Positions 30,065 through 38,805 of a DNA stretch of 64,000 nucleotides are shown here, in pieces. A program made the position numbers and the translations under genes. The stretch covers positions 62,001 to 126,000 of the forward strand of contig NZ_BATI01000006.1 of NCBI RefSeq assembly GCF_000467105.1. Direction: 5' to 3'. The notes beneath the pieces were generated by a model, which saw only the letters and a program-made list of their open reading frames with translations, was not told where the DNA came from and did no database searches. The DNA is from Aquipseudomonas alcaligenes NBRC 14159 (GTDB lineage: Bacteria > Pseudomonadota > Gammaproteobacteria > Pseudomonadales > Pseudomonadaceae). Numbering within the stretch: the stretch's first letter is position 1; every line of letters starts with the position of its first letter.

Positions 30065-30613
30065 TTACTGCTTGACCTCGAAATCGCGTCCCCACAGGCG
30101 GATCGACGTCACGGTCGCGCTCGTCCCCTCGAAGATGAACTTCTGCCGCACACCGGTCTTGGCCGGAACAGTCACATCGTCGGGGTTGAGCAGGCCCGGC
30201 AGCGGCGCGCTGGAATAGCCCTCCTGGTCGATGGCCAGCAGTGCACCGGTCTGGCGCAGGTTGATCAGGCGCAGCGGCTTGTCGGTGGTGTTCTTGAACC
30301 CGAGCAAGGCGCTGAGGTTGCCATCGTCGACCGTCTCGACCTTGAGCAGCTCGACGCTGACCTGGCCATCGAGCTGTTCCAGATTGGACACCACGATGGA
30401 ACCATCGGCGCCCTGGGCCTCCACCCGGCCCTCGGTGACACCGTCGGACACGCCGCCCAGCAGGTTCTTGCCGGCGGTAATCGCGGTAGAGACGGCCGCC
30501 TTGGCCGAGTCCTTGATGGTGCTTGGCTCGCTGGCGGCGGCTTCGTCGGCCAGGGCGGCCGGCGCGCTCAGTGCGAGGGCCAGGGTAATGGCCAGCGGGG
30601 AAATCCTGTTCAT
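30065..30613 (-). CDS. Exported protein of unknown function (182 aa)
   Basis: The ATG at 30613 is followed by a signal peptide (AITLALALSAPAALA/DE) and is preceded by AAGGAG; a longer frame to 30652 adds a basic, unlikely stretch. The mature protein is beta-rich with one amphipathic helical segment (IKDSAKAAVSTAITAGKNLLGG), then LLGFKNTTDKPLRLINLRQTGALLA and TGVRQKFIFEG, suggesting an immunoglobulin-like fold. No named family recognised. Probably periplasmic. Confidence 0.7.
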   Translation of the reverse strand: MNRISPLAITLALALSAPAALADEAAASEPSTIKDSAKAAVSTAITAGKNLLGGVSDGVTEGRVEAQGADGSIVVSNLEQLDGQVSVELLKVETVDDGNLSALLGFKNTTDKPLRLINLRQTGALLAIDQEGYSSAPLPGLLNPDDVTVPAKTGVRQKFIFEGTSATVTSIRLWGRDFEVKQ

Positions 30614-30832
30614 GGTCGTACTCCTTGTATGGCGACGGCGAAAGAGCAGCAAAGATAACCGCCCTCCCGGAAAAAGCGAGCCGGCGACCGCGGAACTGCT
30701 GGCTGGCTAACGCTTTGCCCGCGTCGGCGCAGGGCATGAAGCGCTGAAAATACCGATACAGACAGTCAGCAAAATGCATAGAGCATTGAGGCATAATGCC
30801 AGCACCCCGAATTCCTGTCTGATGGATCAGCC

Positions 30833-32104
30833 TTGTTTCCTCTTCTCATCCTCGTCGCCCTGCTGCCCAGCCTGCTCCTGCTGGCGTTGCTGCAGCGCCA
30901 CCGGCGCCTGCTGAAACAGCAGCGGGCACTGCTCGCACAGCTGGAATTTGGCGCTCTGGAAGTGTCGGCCAATGGCCGGGTGCGCTGGCACAACGAACCT
31001 GCGCCCGCCCTGCTCGGCCATGCTGCAGACGCACTGCGCGGCGCACGTCTGGCCGACCTGCTGCCCGCCGCAGCCCTGGATGCGCTGACCGAACCGCGTC
31101 GCCTGCAGGTGCGCGGCGCCGACGGCCAGGTGCGCCCGCTGCAGATCGGGCGCATCGATGGCACGCGCAGCCTGCTGCTGATCCGCCCGGTGCTGGCCGA
31201 GGCCGAACGCTACCAGCGCAGCCAGTACTTCGCGCGCATCGGTACCTGGGACTGGGACATCGACACCAACCGCCTGTACTGGTCCGATGCGATCTACGGC
31301 ATGTTCGGCTACCGCGTCGGCGAGGTAACGCCCAGCTACGAGCTGTTCTGCCAGAGCGTGCACCCGGATGACCGCGAGCAGGTGCGCAGCGGCGAACTGC
31401 GCTGCATCGAGACGGGCGAGAACCACGACGAGGAATACCGGGTGATCTGGCCGGATGGCAGCGTGCACTGGCTGCGCGAGACCGGCAACATCGTCAAGGA
31501 CGACCACGGCATCGCGGTGAAGATGATGGGCGTGGTCCGCGACATCACCGAGGAGAAGGCCTGGGCCAGCCAGATGCACCGCCTGGCCCATCACGATGCG
31601 CTGACCGGCCTGCCCAATCGCCTGGTTTTCGAGGAGCAGCTGGATCGCGCGCTGGAGCGGGCTCGGCGCGCAGGCACGCGCATCGCTCTGGTATTCATCG
31701 ACCTCAATGGCTTCAAGGCGATCAACGACCGGCTCGGCCATGCCGCCGGCGATCAGGTGCTGCAGCACATGGCCAGGCGCCTGCGCGAGGCCCTGCGCGG
31801 CTCGGACAGCGTGGCGCGTCTGGGCGGTGATGAATTCGTCGCGATTCTCGAGAGCCTGTCACTCGAACGCTCGCCGCACGACGAGGCGCGCGCGGTCGCC
31901 GGCAAGCTGCTGGCCGCGCTAACACCACCGGTACGGCTGGAGCAAGGCCCGCAACAGGTCGGGGCCAGCCTGGGCATCGCCATGTTCCCCGATCATGCGC
32001 AGAGCAAGGACCGCCTGATCCATCTCGCCGACCTGGCGATGTATGAAGCCAAACGCAGCGGCGACAACCAGTATCGCCTGGCCCAGGCGGCCAGCCCGGG
32101 CTGA
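30833..32104 (+). CDS. Membrane-anchored PAS-GGDEF diguanylate cyclase (TTG start)
   Basis: 423 aa. One N-terminal transmembrane helix (LLILVALLPSLLLLALL) is followed by a degenerate PAS (~35-115) and a PAS/PAC (~120-240, GTWDWDIDTNRLYWSD and VRDITEEK). A GGDEF domain (~250-418) has DALTGLPNRLVF, the GGDEF active site and RGSD five residues upstream (I-site). It should synthesise c-di-GMP with product inhibition. No in-frame ATG lies near; TTG at 30833 is the only start that preserves the membrane helix. Divergent from the 30065 gene across 219 bases in which I see no other gene. Confidence 0.9.
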   Translation: MFPLLILVALLPSLLLLALLQRHRRLLKQQRALLAQLEFGALEVSANGRVRWHNEPAPALLGHAADALRGARLADLLPAAALDALTEPRRLQVRGADGQVRPLQIGRIDGTRSLLLIRPVLAEAERYQRSQYFARIGTWDWDIDTNRLYWSDAIYGMFGYRVGEVTPSYELFCQSVHPDDREQVRSGELRCIETGENHDEEYRVIWPDGSVHWLRETGNIVKDDHGIAVKMMGVVRDITEEKAWASQMHRLAHHDALTGLPNRLVFEEQLDRALERARRAGTRIALVFIDLNGFKAINDRLGHAAGDQVLQHMARRLREALRGSDSVARLGGDEFVAILESLSLERSPHDEARAVAGKLLAALTPPVRLEQGPQQVGASLGIAMFPDHAQSKDRLIHLADLAMYEAKRSGDNQYRLAQAASPG

Positions 32105-32120
32105 ACAGGCAGACGCGCGA

Positions 32121-32420
32121 TCAGATACCGACGCGCTTGCTGCGTACGAACTTGATCGTGTACTCCATCTGCGGCTTGCGCGTCAGGCTGGCGGCACGGC
32201 GGGTCACGGTATCCAGGGTGATGTTCCAGAAACCGTCGCTGGGCACCTTGATCCGCGCCGGGAACTTGTCGAAGGCGCCGCCGTGGTAGGTATGCCGACC
32301 GCCGTTCTTGAAGCTGCGGAAGTTGGCATCGCTCATCAGGCGGATATTGCACGGCTGCGAGCAGTGGATGACGACCGTATCGCCCTCTTCCAGGTGTTCG
32401 CGCTGGTGAATGAACTTCAT
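32121..32420 (-). CDS. DUF1883 domain protein
   Basis: 99-aa small protein. The whole length fits DUF1883: GDTVVIHCSQPCNIRLMSD, NFRSFKNGGRHTYHGGAF and IKVPSDGFWNITLDTV. The fold is probably all-beta. The ATG at 32420 is chosen because family members start MKF-; a longer opening to 32465 would add 15 residues. DUF1883 domains occur beside toxin or TIR domains in larger proteins, but here it stands alone with no such partner. Function unknown. Confidence 0.82.
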   Translation of the reverse strand: MKFIHQREHLEEGDTVVIHCSQPCNIRLMSDANFRSFKNGGRHTYHGGAFDKFPARIKVPSDGFWNITLDTVTRRAASLTRKPQMEYTIKFVRSKRVGI

Positions 32421-32461
32421 CGGGGCCTCCGCAAAAAGCGCGCACGATAGCACGTTGCCCG

Positions 32462-33469
32462 TCACCCGGTCGCCGCGGACCGATGAAGCCGCCGCCAGGC
32501 CAAAGGCGGCATGCCGTAAGCTTCGCGGAAAGCCTTGCTGAAGGCCGCCTGGTCGGCGTAACCAAGCACGTCAGCGAGCAGGGTCAGCGGCATGCTGGAA
32601 GCCTGCACGTGCCAGCCGGCCAGGTCCATCTTTACCCGATGCACCAGCGGCTTGAAACTGAGCCCCTCGGCCGCCAGCCGACGCTGCAGCGTGCGCGGAT
32701 GCAGCCCGAGCAGCTCGGCGATGTGCCCCAGCGAATGCTGGCGCATGCCCAGCGTCTGCATGATCAGGCTGCGCACCTGCAGCTCCAGGCTGTCCTGCAG
32801 CCCGTCCAGTCGCTCGCGCAGGTAGCCGGCGTCCTCGCCGCCGAGGGCGCACACCGGGCGCCGCAGGATCGCCGCGTCATACACCAGGCCATCGAACTCC
32901 TGATCGAAGCGCACCTCGCAGCCCAGGTGCTGGCGGTAGCGCGCCGGCGGCGCCACCGGACTGTGGCTGAACTCCACGCGCAGCGGGCGCAGGTCGGCGC
33001 CGCCCATGGCACGCACCAGCCGCGCGCAGGCGGCAATGGCCATCTCGCGGTATTGCTGGGCACCCTCCACGGCAAAGAAGTGCTCGATACGCCTTACCTG
33101 CACGCGCCCGTCCAACGGCAGCAGGCGCCAGTGCTCGGCCTTGTTGTGCAGGGCCAGGTAACGCTGGGCGGCGAGAAAGGCTGCCTGCAGATCCGGCTCG
33201 CCCGCCAGCAGGCGGCCGAGCAGGCCGAGCATTTCCACGCCCTGGTGGCGCGCCACGCGCAGGCCCAGGTCCGGGCAGTGCAGGCGCACGGCGGCCTCGT
33301 GCAGCAGGCGGGTCAGCTGCTCGATGCCAATCAGGCAGTCGCCATCGTCCAGCTCGGCGCGGCTGAGGCCGACGTCGGCGAGCAGCGCATCCAGATCACC
33401 GCCCAGGCTCGCCACCTCGGCCGGCAGGCCGGTGAGCGCCGCGCTGCGCACTTCGTAGCGAATGGTCAT
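32462..33469 (-). CDS. AraC family regulator (OruR/ArgR-type, Arabinose_bd N-domain)
   Basis: 335 aa. The N-terminal ~200 residues match the Arabinose_bd-type domain of long Pseudomonas AraC regulators (LGLRVARHQGVEMLGLLGRLLA, LALHNKAEHWRLLP, LRVEFSHSPVAPPARYRQHLG). Residues ~235-330 are the double HTH (LGLHPRTLQRRLAAEGLSF, LADVLGYADQAAFSKAFREAYGMPPLAWRR). It is divergent from an amidohydrolase gene with 113 bases between them, so it very likely controls that gene. A palindrome lies in this interval. Confidence 0.9.
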   Translation of the reverse strand: MTIRYEVRSAALTGLPAEVASLGGDLDALLADVGLSRAELDDGDCLIGIEQLTRLLHEAAVRLHCPDLGLRVARHQGVEMLGLLGRLLAGEPDLQAAFLAAQRYLALHNKAEHWRLLPLDGRVQVRRIEHFFAVEGAQQYREMAIAACARLVRAMGGADLRPLRVEFSHSPVAPPARYRQHLGCEVRFDQEFDGLVYDAAILRRPVCALGGEDAGYLRERLDGLQDSLELQVRSLIMQTLGMRQHSLGHIAELLGLHPRTLQRRLAAEGLSFKPLVHRVKMDLAGWHVQASSMPLTLLADVLGYADQAAFSKAFREAYGMPPLAWRRLHRSAATG

Positions 33470-33512
33470 GTTCAGCCTCCGCCGTTTCCCGTCGACAATG
33501 CCGCGACTGTCG

Positions 33513-33522
33513 TGTCATGACA
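33513..33522. promoter_or_regulatory. Palindrome in the AraC/amidohydrolase divergent region
   Basis: TGTCATGACA is a perfect 10-bp palindrome, preceded by another TGTC half (33509-33512 region). It lies 44 bases before the AraC gene start and 61 before the amidohydrolase start, a plausible control site. Confidence 0.35.
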
Positions 33523-33582
33523 AGTCAGGCGTCGCCTCGCCGCCTACTCTCGACACACAACAAGAACAATCCGAGGTGATTC

Positions 33583-35322
33583 ATGGCTCAGTACGACCTG
33601 ATCCTGCAGGGCGGCCGCTATTTCGACGGCAGTTGCACGCCCTCCGCCATCCGCAGCCTGGCCATCAAGGACGGGCGCATTGCCCTGGTCAGCGCCGAGC
33701 CGCTCGACCCGGCCCTGGCCGGGCAAGTGATCGAGGTGCAGGGCAAGTGGATCACCCCGGGCTTTCTCGACACCCACACCCACTACGACGCCGAGCTGAT
33801 CGTCGCGCCCAGCCTCAGCGAGTCGGTGCGCCATGGCGTGACCACGGTACTGGTCGGCAGCTGCTCGCTGAGCATGGTGTGCAGCGCGGCCGAGGATGCT
33901 TCCGACATCTTCACCCGGGTGGAAACGGTGCCGCGCGAGAAGGTGTTGCCGATCCTGCGTCAGCACAAGAGCTGGAGCAGCCCCGCGCAATGGCGCGCAT
34001 TCATCGACCGCCATCCGCTGGGCCCCAACCTGATCAGCTTCCTCGGCCACAGCGACCTGCGCGTGGCGGTAATGGGCCTGCACCGCGCCACCGACCGCCA
34101 GGTAAGGCCGAGCGAAGACGAGCTGCAGCGCATGGAAGCGCTGCTGGAGGAGGCGCTGGACTGCGGTTTCCTCGGCCTGTCCACCATGTGCCTGAAGTGG
34201 GACAAGATCGACGGCGACCGCGAATGGTCGAAGAGCCTGCCCAGCACCTACGCGCGCTGGCGCGAGGTGCGCCGCCTCAACCGCCTGCTGCGTCGGCGCG
34301 GGCGCGTACACCAAGGCGCGCCGAACGCGGCCAATCCGCTGCAGATCACCCAGTACATCGGCGAAGCCATCGGCCTGCTGCGCAAGCCGCTGAAGACCAC
34401 CCTGATCTCCCTGCTCGACCTCAAGGGCAACCGCAGTCTGGCCTTGCTGGCGCGCTTCTCCGCCTGGCTGACCAACCGCCTGGGCGGCGACTTCCGCTGG
34501 CAGTTGCTGCCCACGCCCTTTGCCATCTACGCCGACGGCATGGACATCGTGCTGTTCGAGGAATTCGGCGCCGGCGAAATGGCCCTCGACGTCAAGGACC
34601 AGCTCGAGCGCAACCAGCTGCTGCAGGACGAGCAGTACCGCCGTACCTTCCGCCGCTTCTACGCCGACAAGCTGTCGCCACGGGTGTGGCAACGCGACTT
34701 CGGCGACGCGGTGATCCTCGGCTGCCCGGACGCCTCGCTGGTCGGCCGCAACTTCGCCGAGGTGGCCCGCGAGCGCGGCCTGCACGTGGTCGACCTGTTC
34801 CTCGACATGGTGGTGCAGTACGGCCGCCAGCTGCGCTGGTTCACCGTGATCGGCAACCACCGCCAGGACAAGCTGCGCGAGATGGTGCGTAGCCCGAACA
34901 CCCTGATCACCTTCTCCGATGCCGGCGCGCATATCCGCAACATGGCCTTCTACAACCTGCCGCTGCGCTTCCTCAAGCTGGTGCAGGACAGCCACGACGA
35001 GGGCCGCCCGGTGATGAGCCTGGAGCAGGCCGTGCATCGCCTGACCGGCGAGCAGGCCGACTGGCTGGGCATCGAGGCTGGCTATATCCGCGTCGGAGAC
35101 CGCGCCGACCTGGTGGTGCTCGACCCTGCCGGCCTGCACCAGAACCTGGAACAGGAACACTGGGACGAAATGCAGGGCTTCGGCATCCCGCGCATGGTCT
35201 GCCGCAACCCCGGCTGCGTCAGCCATGTGCTGATCAACGGCAAGCTGGCGGTGGATGACGAGCAGATCACGCCGGAGCTGGGACGGCAGAGCGGCTTCGG
35301 CCAGTTTCTCGCGGCCCGCTGA
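33583..35322 (+). CDS. Amidohydrolase, N-acyl-D-amino-acid deacylase type
   Basis: 579-aa metal-dependent hydrolase. It opens with DLILQGGRYFDGSCTPS, GRIALVSAEPL and the metal motif ITPGFLDTHTHYDAEL (residues ~58-72). Later come FLGHSDLRVAVMG, TLITFSDAGAHIRNM with the catalytic aspartate, and the closing DRADLVVLDPAGL and SHVLINGKLAVDD. This is the D-aminoacylase branch of the amidohydrolase superfamily. Its middle (GLSTMCLKWDKIDGD) differs from the classic STGLxY segment, so the true substrate may not be an N-acyl-D-amino acid. Control by the divergent AraC protein is likely. No transporter is adjacent. Confidence 0.85.
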   Translation: MAQYDLILQGGRYFDGSCTPSAIRSLAIKDGRIALVSAEPLDPALAGQVIEVQGKWITPGFLDTHTHYDAELIVAPSLSESVRHGVTTVLVGSCSLSMVCSAAEDASDIFTRVETVPREKVLPILRQHKSWSSPAQWRAFIDRHPLGPNLISFLGHSDLRVAVMGLHRATDRQVRPSEDELQRMEALLEEALDCGFLGLSTMCLKWDKIDGDREWSKSLPSTYARWREVRRLNRLLRRRGRVHQGAPNAANPLQITQYIGEAIGLLRKPLKTTLISLLDLKGNRSLALLARFSAWLTNRLGGDFRWQLLPTPFAIYADGMDIVLFEEFGAGEMALDVKDQLERNQLLQDEQYRRTFRRFYADKLSPRVWQRDFGDAVILGCPDASLVGRNFAEVARERGLHVVDLFLDMVVQYGRQLRWFTVIGNHRQDKLREMVRSPNTLITFSDAGAHIRNMAFYNLPLRFLKLVQDSHDEGRPVMSLEQAVHRLTGEQADWLGIEAGYIRVGDRADLVVLDPAGLHQNLEQEHWDEMQGFGIPRMVCRNPGCVSHVLINGKLAVDDEQITPELGRQSGFGQFLAAR

Positions 35323-35390
35323 GACGGCTGGGCGGGGCTGTCGGAGGGCTGCTACGCTGCTGGCAACCCCGCCGCCCAGAAGGACCGCCC

Positions 35391-35870
35391 ATGCGCCGCC
35401 TGCCCGCCCTGTTCGCCGCCCTGTTCCTGCTTGCCGGCTGTGCCGGCCCCGGCTATTTCGAGGCCATACCGCCCAGCAGCGCGGATCAGGCGGTGCTCTA
35501 TCTGTACCGCCCGCAAGCCGACAACCCCGGACGCCAGCCGCTGCGCCTGTCCTACCCGGATGTACTGGTCGACGAGCAAAGCGTCGGCACCCTGCCCTTC
35601 AACAGCTACCGCCGCATCGAGCTGCCAGCGGGGCGCCACGCCATCCGCATCACCGGCCTGACCCGCCAGGCCAAGTGGGAACCGCGCGACATCAAGCAGA
35701 ATTTCAGCCTGGCACCGGGCGAGATCAAGTACATGAAGCTCGATGTGCGCTTCAATCTCAGCGAGATGACCCTCGGCAGCCTCGGACCCAGCTACCTGAT
35801 CCATTTGCGCCCGATGCGCGCCGATGACGCGGTCTACGAGATTCGCGAAACGCAGCCACTGAATCCCTGA
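35391..35870 (+). CDS. DUF2846-type lipoprotein
   Basis: 159 aa. A lipobox LLAGC near residue 17 follows a typical signal sequence, so the mature protein is lipid-anchored. The remainder, AVLYLYRPQADNPGRQPL, VLVDEQSVGTLPFNSYRRIELPAG and FSLAPGEIKYMKLDVRF, matches DUF2846-like proteins (beta-rich). The residue after the Cys is Ala, so outer-membrane sorting is expected. Sixteen bases before the next lipoprotein gene; probably one transcript. Function unknown. Confidence 0.82.
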   Translation: MRRLPALFAALFLLAGCAGPGYFEAIPPSSADQAVLYLYRPQADNPGRQPLRLSYPDVLVDEQSVGTLPFNSYRRIELPAGRHAIRITGLTRQAKWEPRDIKQNFSLAPGEIKYMKLDVRFNLSEMTLGSLGPSYLIHLRPMRADDAVYEIRETQPLNP

Positions 35871-35886
35871 AGCAAGGAGCTACCGC

Positions 35887-36486
35887 ATGAACCTGACCCG
35901 CGCTTTCACCCTGTCCCTGGCCGCCAGCCTGCTGGTCGGCTGCCAGAGCCATGACGACGAACTGGCCAGCGACTATGACCGCACCGCCGCTTATGTCGAG
36001 GGCGTACCGGGCGGCGCGGTGCTGGAAACCGAGACGCTGCTGGCCACTGTCAGCGCCATCGACAGCGCCAAACGCACCTTTACCCTGCGCGACGACCTGG
36101 GCAACCAGCGCACGCTGGTCGCCCCCGCACAGATGCACAACTTCGACCAGTTGAAAGTGGGCGACCGGGTCAAGGCCGTAGCCTCCCAGGAACGCATCGT
36201 CTACCTGCGCCAGCCAGGCGAGGTGGCCAACGATGGCGCCGCCGGTGTGCTGGCCACCGCGCCGCAGGGAGACAAGCCGGGCCTGCTGGCCGCCGACACC
36301 GTGGAGATCACCGCGCTGGTCAAGGGCATGGACACCACCCTGCGCACCGCCACTCTGCTGCTGCCCAACGGCAGCGAACGGGTCATCAAGGTCCGCCCGG
36401 ACGTGGACATGAAGACCGAATATCTCGGCCGCCAGGTGGTGCTGCGCGTCACCACCGCCGTGGCCGTCAGCGTGCAGCCGCAGTAA
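35887..36486 (+). CDS. Lipoprotein of unknown function (199 aa)
   Basis: The lipobox LLVGC at residues 16-20 predicts a lipid-anchored protein. Two similar beta segments follow: TLLATVSAIDSAKRTFTLRDDLG with KVGDRVKAVASQERIVYL, and TVEITALVKGMDTTLRTATLLLPNG with YLGRQVVLRVTTAVAVSV. This looks like a duplicated OB-like or DUF5666-like fold, so it may be an internal repeat. AAGGAGC precedes the ATG. Cotranscribed with the upstream lipoprotein and the downstream cupin. Confidence 0.75.
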   Translation: MNLTRAFTLSLAASLLVGCQSHDDELASDYDRTAAYVEGVPGGAVLETETLLATVSAIDSAKRTFTLRDDLGNQRTLVAPAQMHNFDQLKVGDRVKAVASQERIVYLRQPGEVANDGAAGVLATAPQGDKPGLLAADTVEITALVKGMDTTLRTATLLLPNGSERVIKVRPDVDMKTEYLGRQVVLRVTTAVAVSVQPQ

Positions 36487-36489
36487 GCC

Positions 36490-36810
36490 GTGCCACCGGA
36501 GACGATCAACCTGCTGCAGGCCGTGCCCGACAGGGCGGCGGCGGAACAGTTCGTGCCGCTGCTGCAGCGTGACGGCCTGTTGCTGGAGCAGATCGTCTCG
36601 CACGGCCAGGCCAGCCCGGAGGGTTTCTGGTATGACCAGCCACAGCCCGAATGGGTGGCCCTGCTGCGCGGCAGCGCGCGGCTCGAATTCGACGATGGCG
36701 AGCGGCCGCTGCTGGCCGGCGACGCTCTGCTGATTCCCGCGCACTGCCGGCACCGGGTCGCCGAATGCTCGCTGGACGCCATCTGGCTGGCCCTGCACTT
36801 CGAGGCCTGA
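36490..36810 (+). CDS. Cupin domain protein (GTG start)
   Basis: 106-aa single-domain cupin. WVALLRGSARLEFDDGERPLLAGDALLIPAHCRHRV (split across the two conserved motifs) includes the G(X)5HXH-like barrel strands with a metal-binding-type AHCRH. It starts at GTG three bases after the previous stop, so translation is probably coupled. No enzyme partner is evident. Such small cupins are often annotated as EutQ/phosphoribosylaminoimidazole-like or ribosomal-oxygenase-like without proof; I give no function. Confidence 0.78.
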   Translation: MPPETINLLQAVPDRAAAEQFVPLLQRDGLLLEQIVSHGQASPEGFWYDQPQPEWVALLRGSARLEFDDGERPLLAGDALLIPAHCRHRVAECSLDAIWLALHFEA

Positions 36811-36858
36811 CGGCCAGCCCTACGCCTCGCTGACGGCCGGTGGTAGCATGCGCGCCCC

Positions 36859-37890
36859 ATGCGTATCTCCGACATTCACCAGCGCCTCGCCGACCTCGGC
36901 GCCCTGCCCGCCCACCGCGGCCGGGTGGTGCGCGCCTGGCTGCAGGGCAAGCCGCTGGATGCCGGCACCCGCCGCCAGCACACCGAGCACTTCCTGCCAC
37001 TGTCCGTGCGCCATGGCCTGCCGCAACTGGCCGAAGAACTCGAAGGTCTGGCCCGGGTGCGCTCCAGCCACCCCGCTGGCGATGGCTCGGCGCGCCTGCT
37101 GGTGGACCTGGCCGACGGCCAGATGGTCGAGAGCGTGCTGCTGCCGCGCGACGGCGTCTGCGTCTCCACCCAGGTTGGCTGCGCGGTCGGCTGCCGCTTC
37201 TGCATGACCGGCAAGAGCGGCCTGCTGCGCCAGGTTTCGAGCGCCGAGATCGTCGCCCAGGTGGTGCTGGCGCGGCGCCAACGGCCGGTGAAGAAAGTGG
37301 TGTTCATGGGCATGGGCGAGCCGGCGCACAACCTCGACAACGTGCTGGAAGCCATCGACGTGCTGGGCACCGACGGCGGCATCGGCCACAAGAACCTGGT
37401 GTTCTCCACCGTGGGTGACCCGCGGGTGTTCGAGCGCCTGCCACAGCAACGGGTCAAGCCAGCCCTGGCGCTGTCGCTGCATACCACCAAGGCCGAACTG
37501 CGCGAGCACCTGCTGCCCAAGGCGCCGAAGATCGCCCCGGCCGAGCTGATGGAGCTGGGCGAGACCTACGCCCGTGAAGTCGGCTACCCAATCCAGTACC
37601 AGTGGACCCTGCTCAAGGGTATCAACGACGGCCAGGACGAGCTGGACGAGATACTTCGCCTGTTCAAGGGCAAGTACGCGGTGCTCAACCTGATCCCCTT
37701 CAACAGCCTGGAAGGCGACGACTACCAGCGCCCGGACGGCGAGCGCATCGTGCAGATCGTGCGCTACCTGCACAGCCGCGGCGTGCTGACCAAGGTGCGC
37801 AACAGCGCCGGCCAGGATGTCGAGGGCGGCTGCGGCCAGCTGCGCGCGCGCGCCGTGGACATCGTCAACACCAGCCGGCTGCAGCGCTGA
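36859..37890 (+). CDS. RlmN/Cfr-clade radical SAM methyltransferase paralogue
   Basis: 343-aa cytoplasmic enzyme. The Fe-S motif CAVGCRFC (CxxxCxxC) is preceded seven residues earlier by the extra cysteine of CVSTQVGC. GMGEPAHNLDNV follows, and a near-C-terminal VEGGCGQLRAR carries the cysteine that is methylated in RlmN/Cfr chemistry. All residues for C-methylation of adenosine in RNA are therefore present. It is shorter and more divergent than housekeeping RlmN, which normally sits with ndk and pilF in Pseudomonas; here the neighbours differ. It is probably a second family member with its own RNA target. The next gene overlaps by one base (TGATG). Confidence 0.88.
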   Translation: MRISDIHQRLADLGALPAHRGRVVRAWLQGKPLDAGTRRQHTEHFLPLSVRHGLPQLAEELEGLARVRSSHPAGDGSARLLVDLADGQMVESVLLPRDGVCVSTQVGCAVGCRFCMTGKSGLLRQVSSAEIVAQVVLARRQRPVKKVVFMGMGEPAHNLDNVLEAIDVLGTDGGIGHKNLVFSTVGDPRVFERLPQQRVKPALALSLHTTKAELREHLLPKAPKIAPAELMELGETYAREVGYPIQYQWTLLKGINDGQDELDEILRLFKGKYAVLNLIPFNSLEGDDYQRPDGERIVQIVRYLHSRGVLTKVRNSAGQDVEGGCGQLRARAVDIVNTSRLQR

Positions 37891-38804
37891 TGCTGCGCCT
37901 GCTCGCGCTCGCCGCCGCCGTCGGGCTGCTCTCGCCCTGGCTGGTGACGCTGCTGGCGGACCACTCGCAACACCTGGCCTGGCTGCTGGACCTGGCCAGC
38001 CACTGGCAATGGCTGCACCTGGCCCTGCTGCTGGGCTGCCTGGTGCTGCTGGCACGGCGCCGGCCGCGCTGGCTGCTGCTGGCGCCGCTGCTCGCGCTGC
38101 CCTGGTTCAGCGTGGCGCCGATGCTGCCTGCGCAAACCGGCGAGGTGCGCCTGGAACTGCGCCTGGTCAGTGCCAATCTGCAGCAGAGCGACGATGCCGC
38201 CGCCCTGCGTGCCTGGCTCGACGCCCAGCCCGCCGACCTGGTGCTGCTGCAGGAAGTCACTCCGAGCCTGGCCCGGCAACTGGCCGGCTGGCAGGACTAC
38301 CCACACCGCGTGCTCGCCCCGGAGGCTTCGCCGTTCGGCTTGGCCCTGCTGTCACGCCTGCCGCTGGAGGGTGGCCGGGTGCTGCGCGACAGCGACGACA
38401 TTCCGCGCATCGAGGCGACCCTGCGCCATGCCAGCCAGGCCATCAGCCTGAGCCTGGTGCACCCGATGCCGCCGCTGTCGCCCTACTGGCACCACAAGCG
38501 CAACCTCGGCCTGCAGGTCGCCCTGCAGCGCAACGCCGCGCGTGGGCTGCCCGGCCTGCTGGCCGGCGACCTTAACGCCAGCCCCTGGTCGCAGGCCACC
38601 CGCGAGCTGCATGCACTGGGCTGGTACCGCGCCAATGATCTGCAGGCCACCTGGCCGGCGCTGGGCCTGGGCTGGCTGGGCATCGCCATCGACCAGGTAC
38701 TGGTCCATGGCCCCTGGCGCGTGGTCGAGCAAGGTCTGGGGCCGGACCTCGGCGCCGATCACCTGCCGCGCCGCCTGCACCTGCAACTGCTGGAACCACA
38801 CTGA
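37890..38804 (+). CDS. Membrane-anchored endonuclease/exonuclease/phosphatase family protein
   Basis: 304 aa. Three N-terminal transmembrane helices (~1-22, ~32-55, ~62-80) are followed by an EEP domain on the periplasmic or cytoplasmic side: LRLVSANLQQSDDAAALRAWL, VLLQEVTP (metal Glu), LVHPMPPLSPYW, LAGDLNASPWSQATREL and a terminal GADHLPRRLHLQL. IDQVLV replaces the usual IDHVLV. The start overlaps the radical SAM gene stop and the next gene begins one base after its stop. The substrate (nucleic acid or phosphoester) is unknown. Confidence 0.85.
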   Translation: MLRLLALAAAVGLLSPWLVTLLADHSQHLAWLLDLASHWQWLHLALLLGCLVLLARRRPRWLLLAPLLALPWFSVAPMLPAQTGEVRLELRLVSANLQQSDDAAALRAWLDAQPADLVLLQEVTPSLARQLAGWQDYPHRVLAPEASPFGLALLSRLPLEGGRVLRDSDDIPRIEATLRHASQAISLSLVHPMPPLSPYWHHKRNLGLQVALQRNAARGLPGLLAGDLNASPWSQATRELHALGWYRANDLQATWPALGLGWLGIAIDQVLVHGPWRVVEQGLGPDLGADHLPRRLHLQLLEPH

Positions 38805-38805
38805 C

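Noticed and set aside
36859..37890. Housekeeping rlmN
   Set aside because: Neighbours and length are unlike the canonical locus; treated as a paralogue, though only a genome-wide check can exclude it being the only copy.
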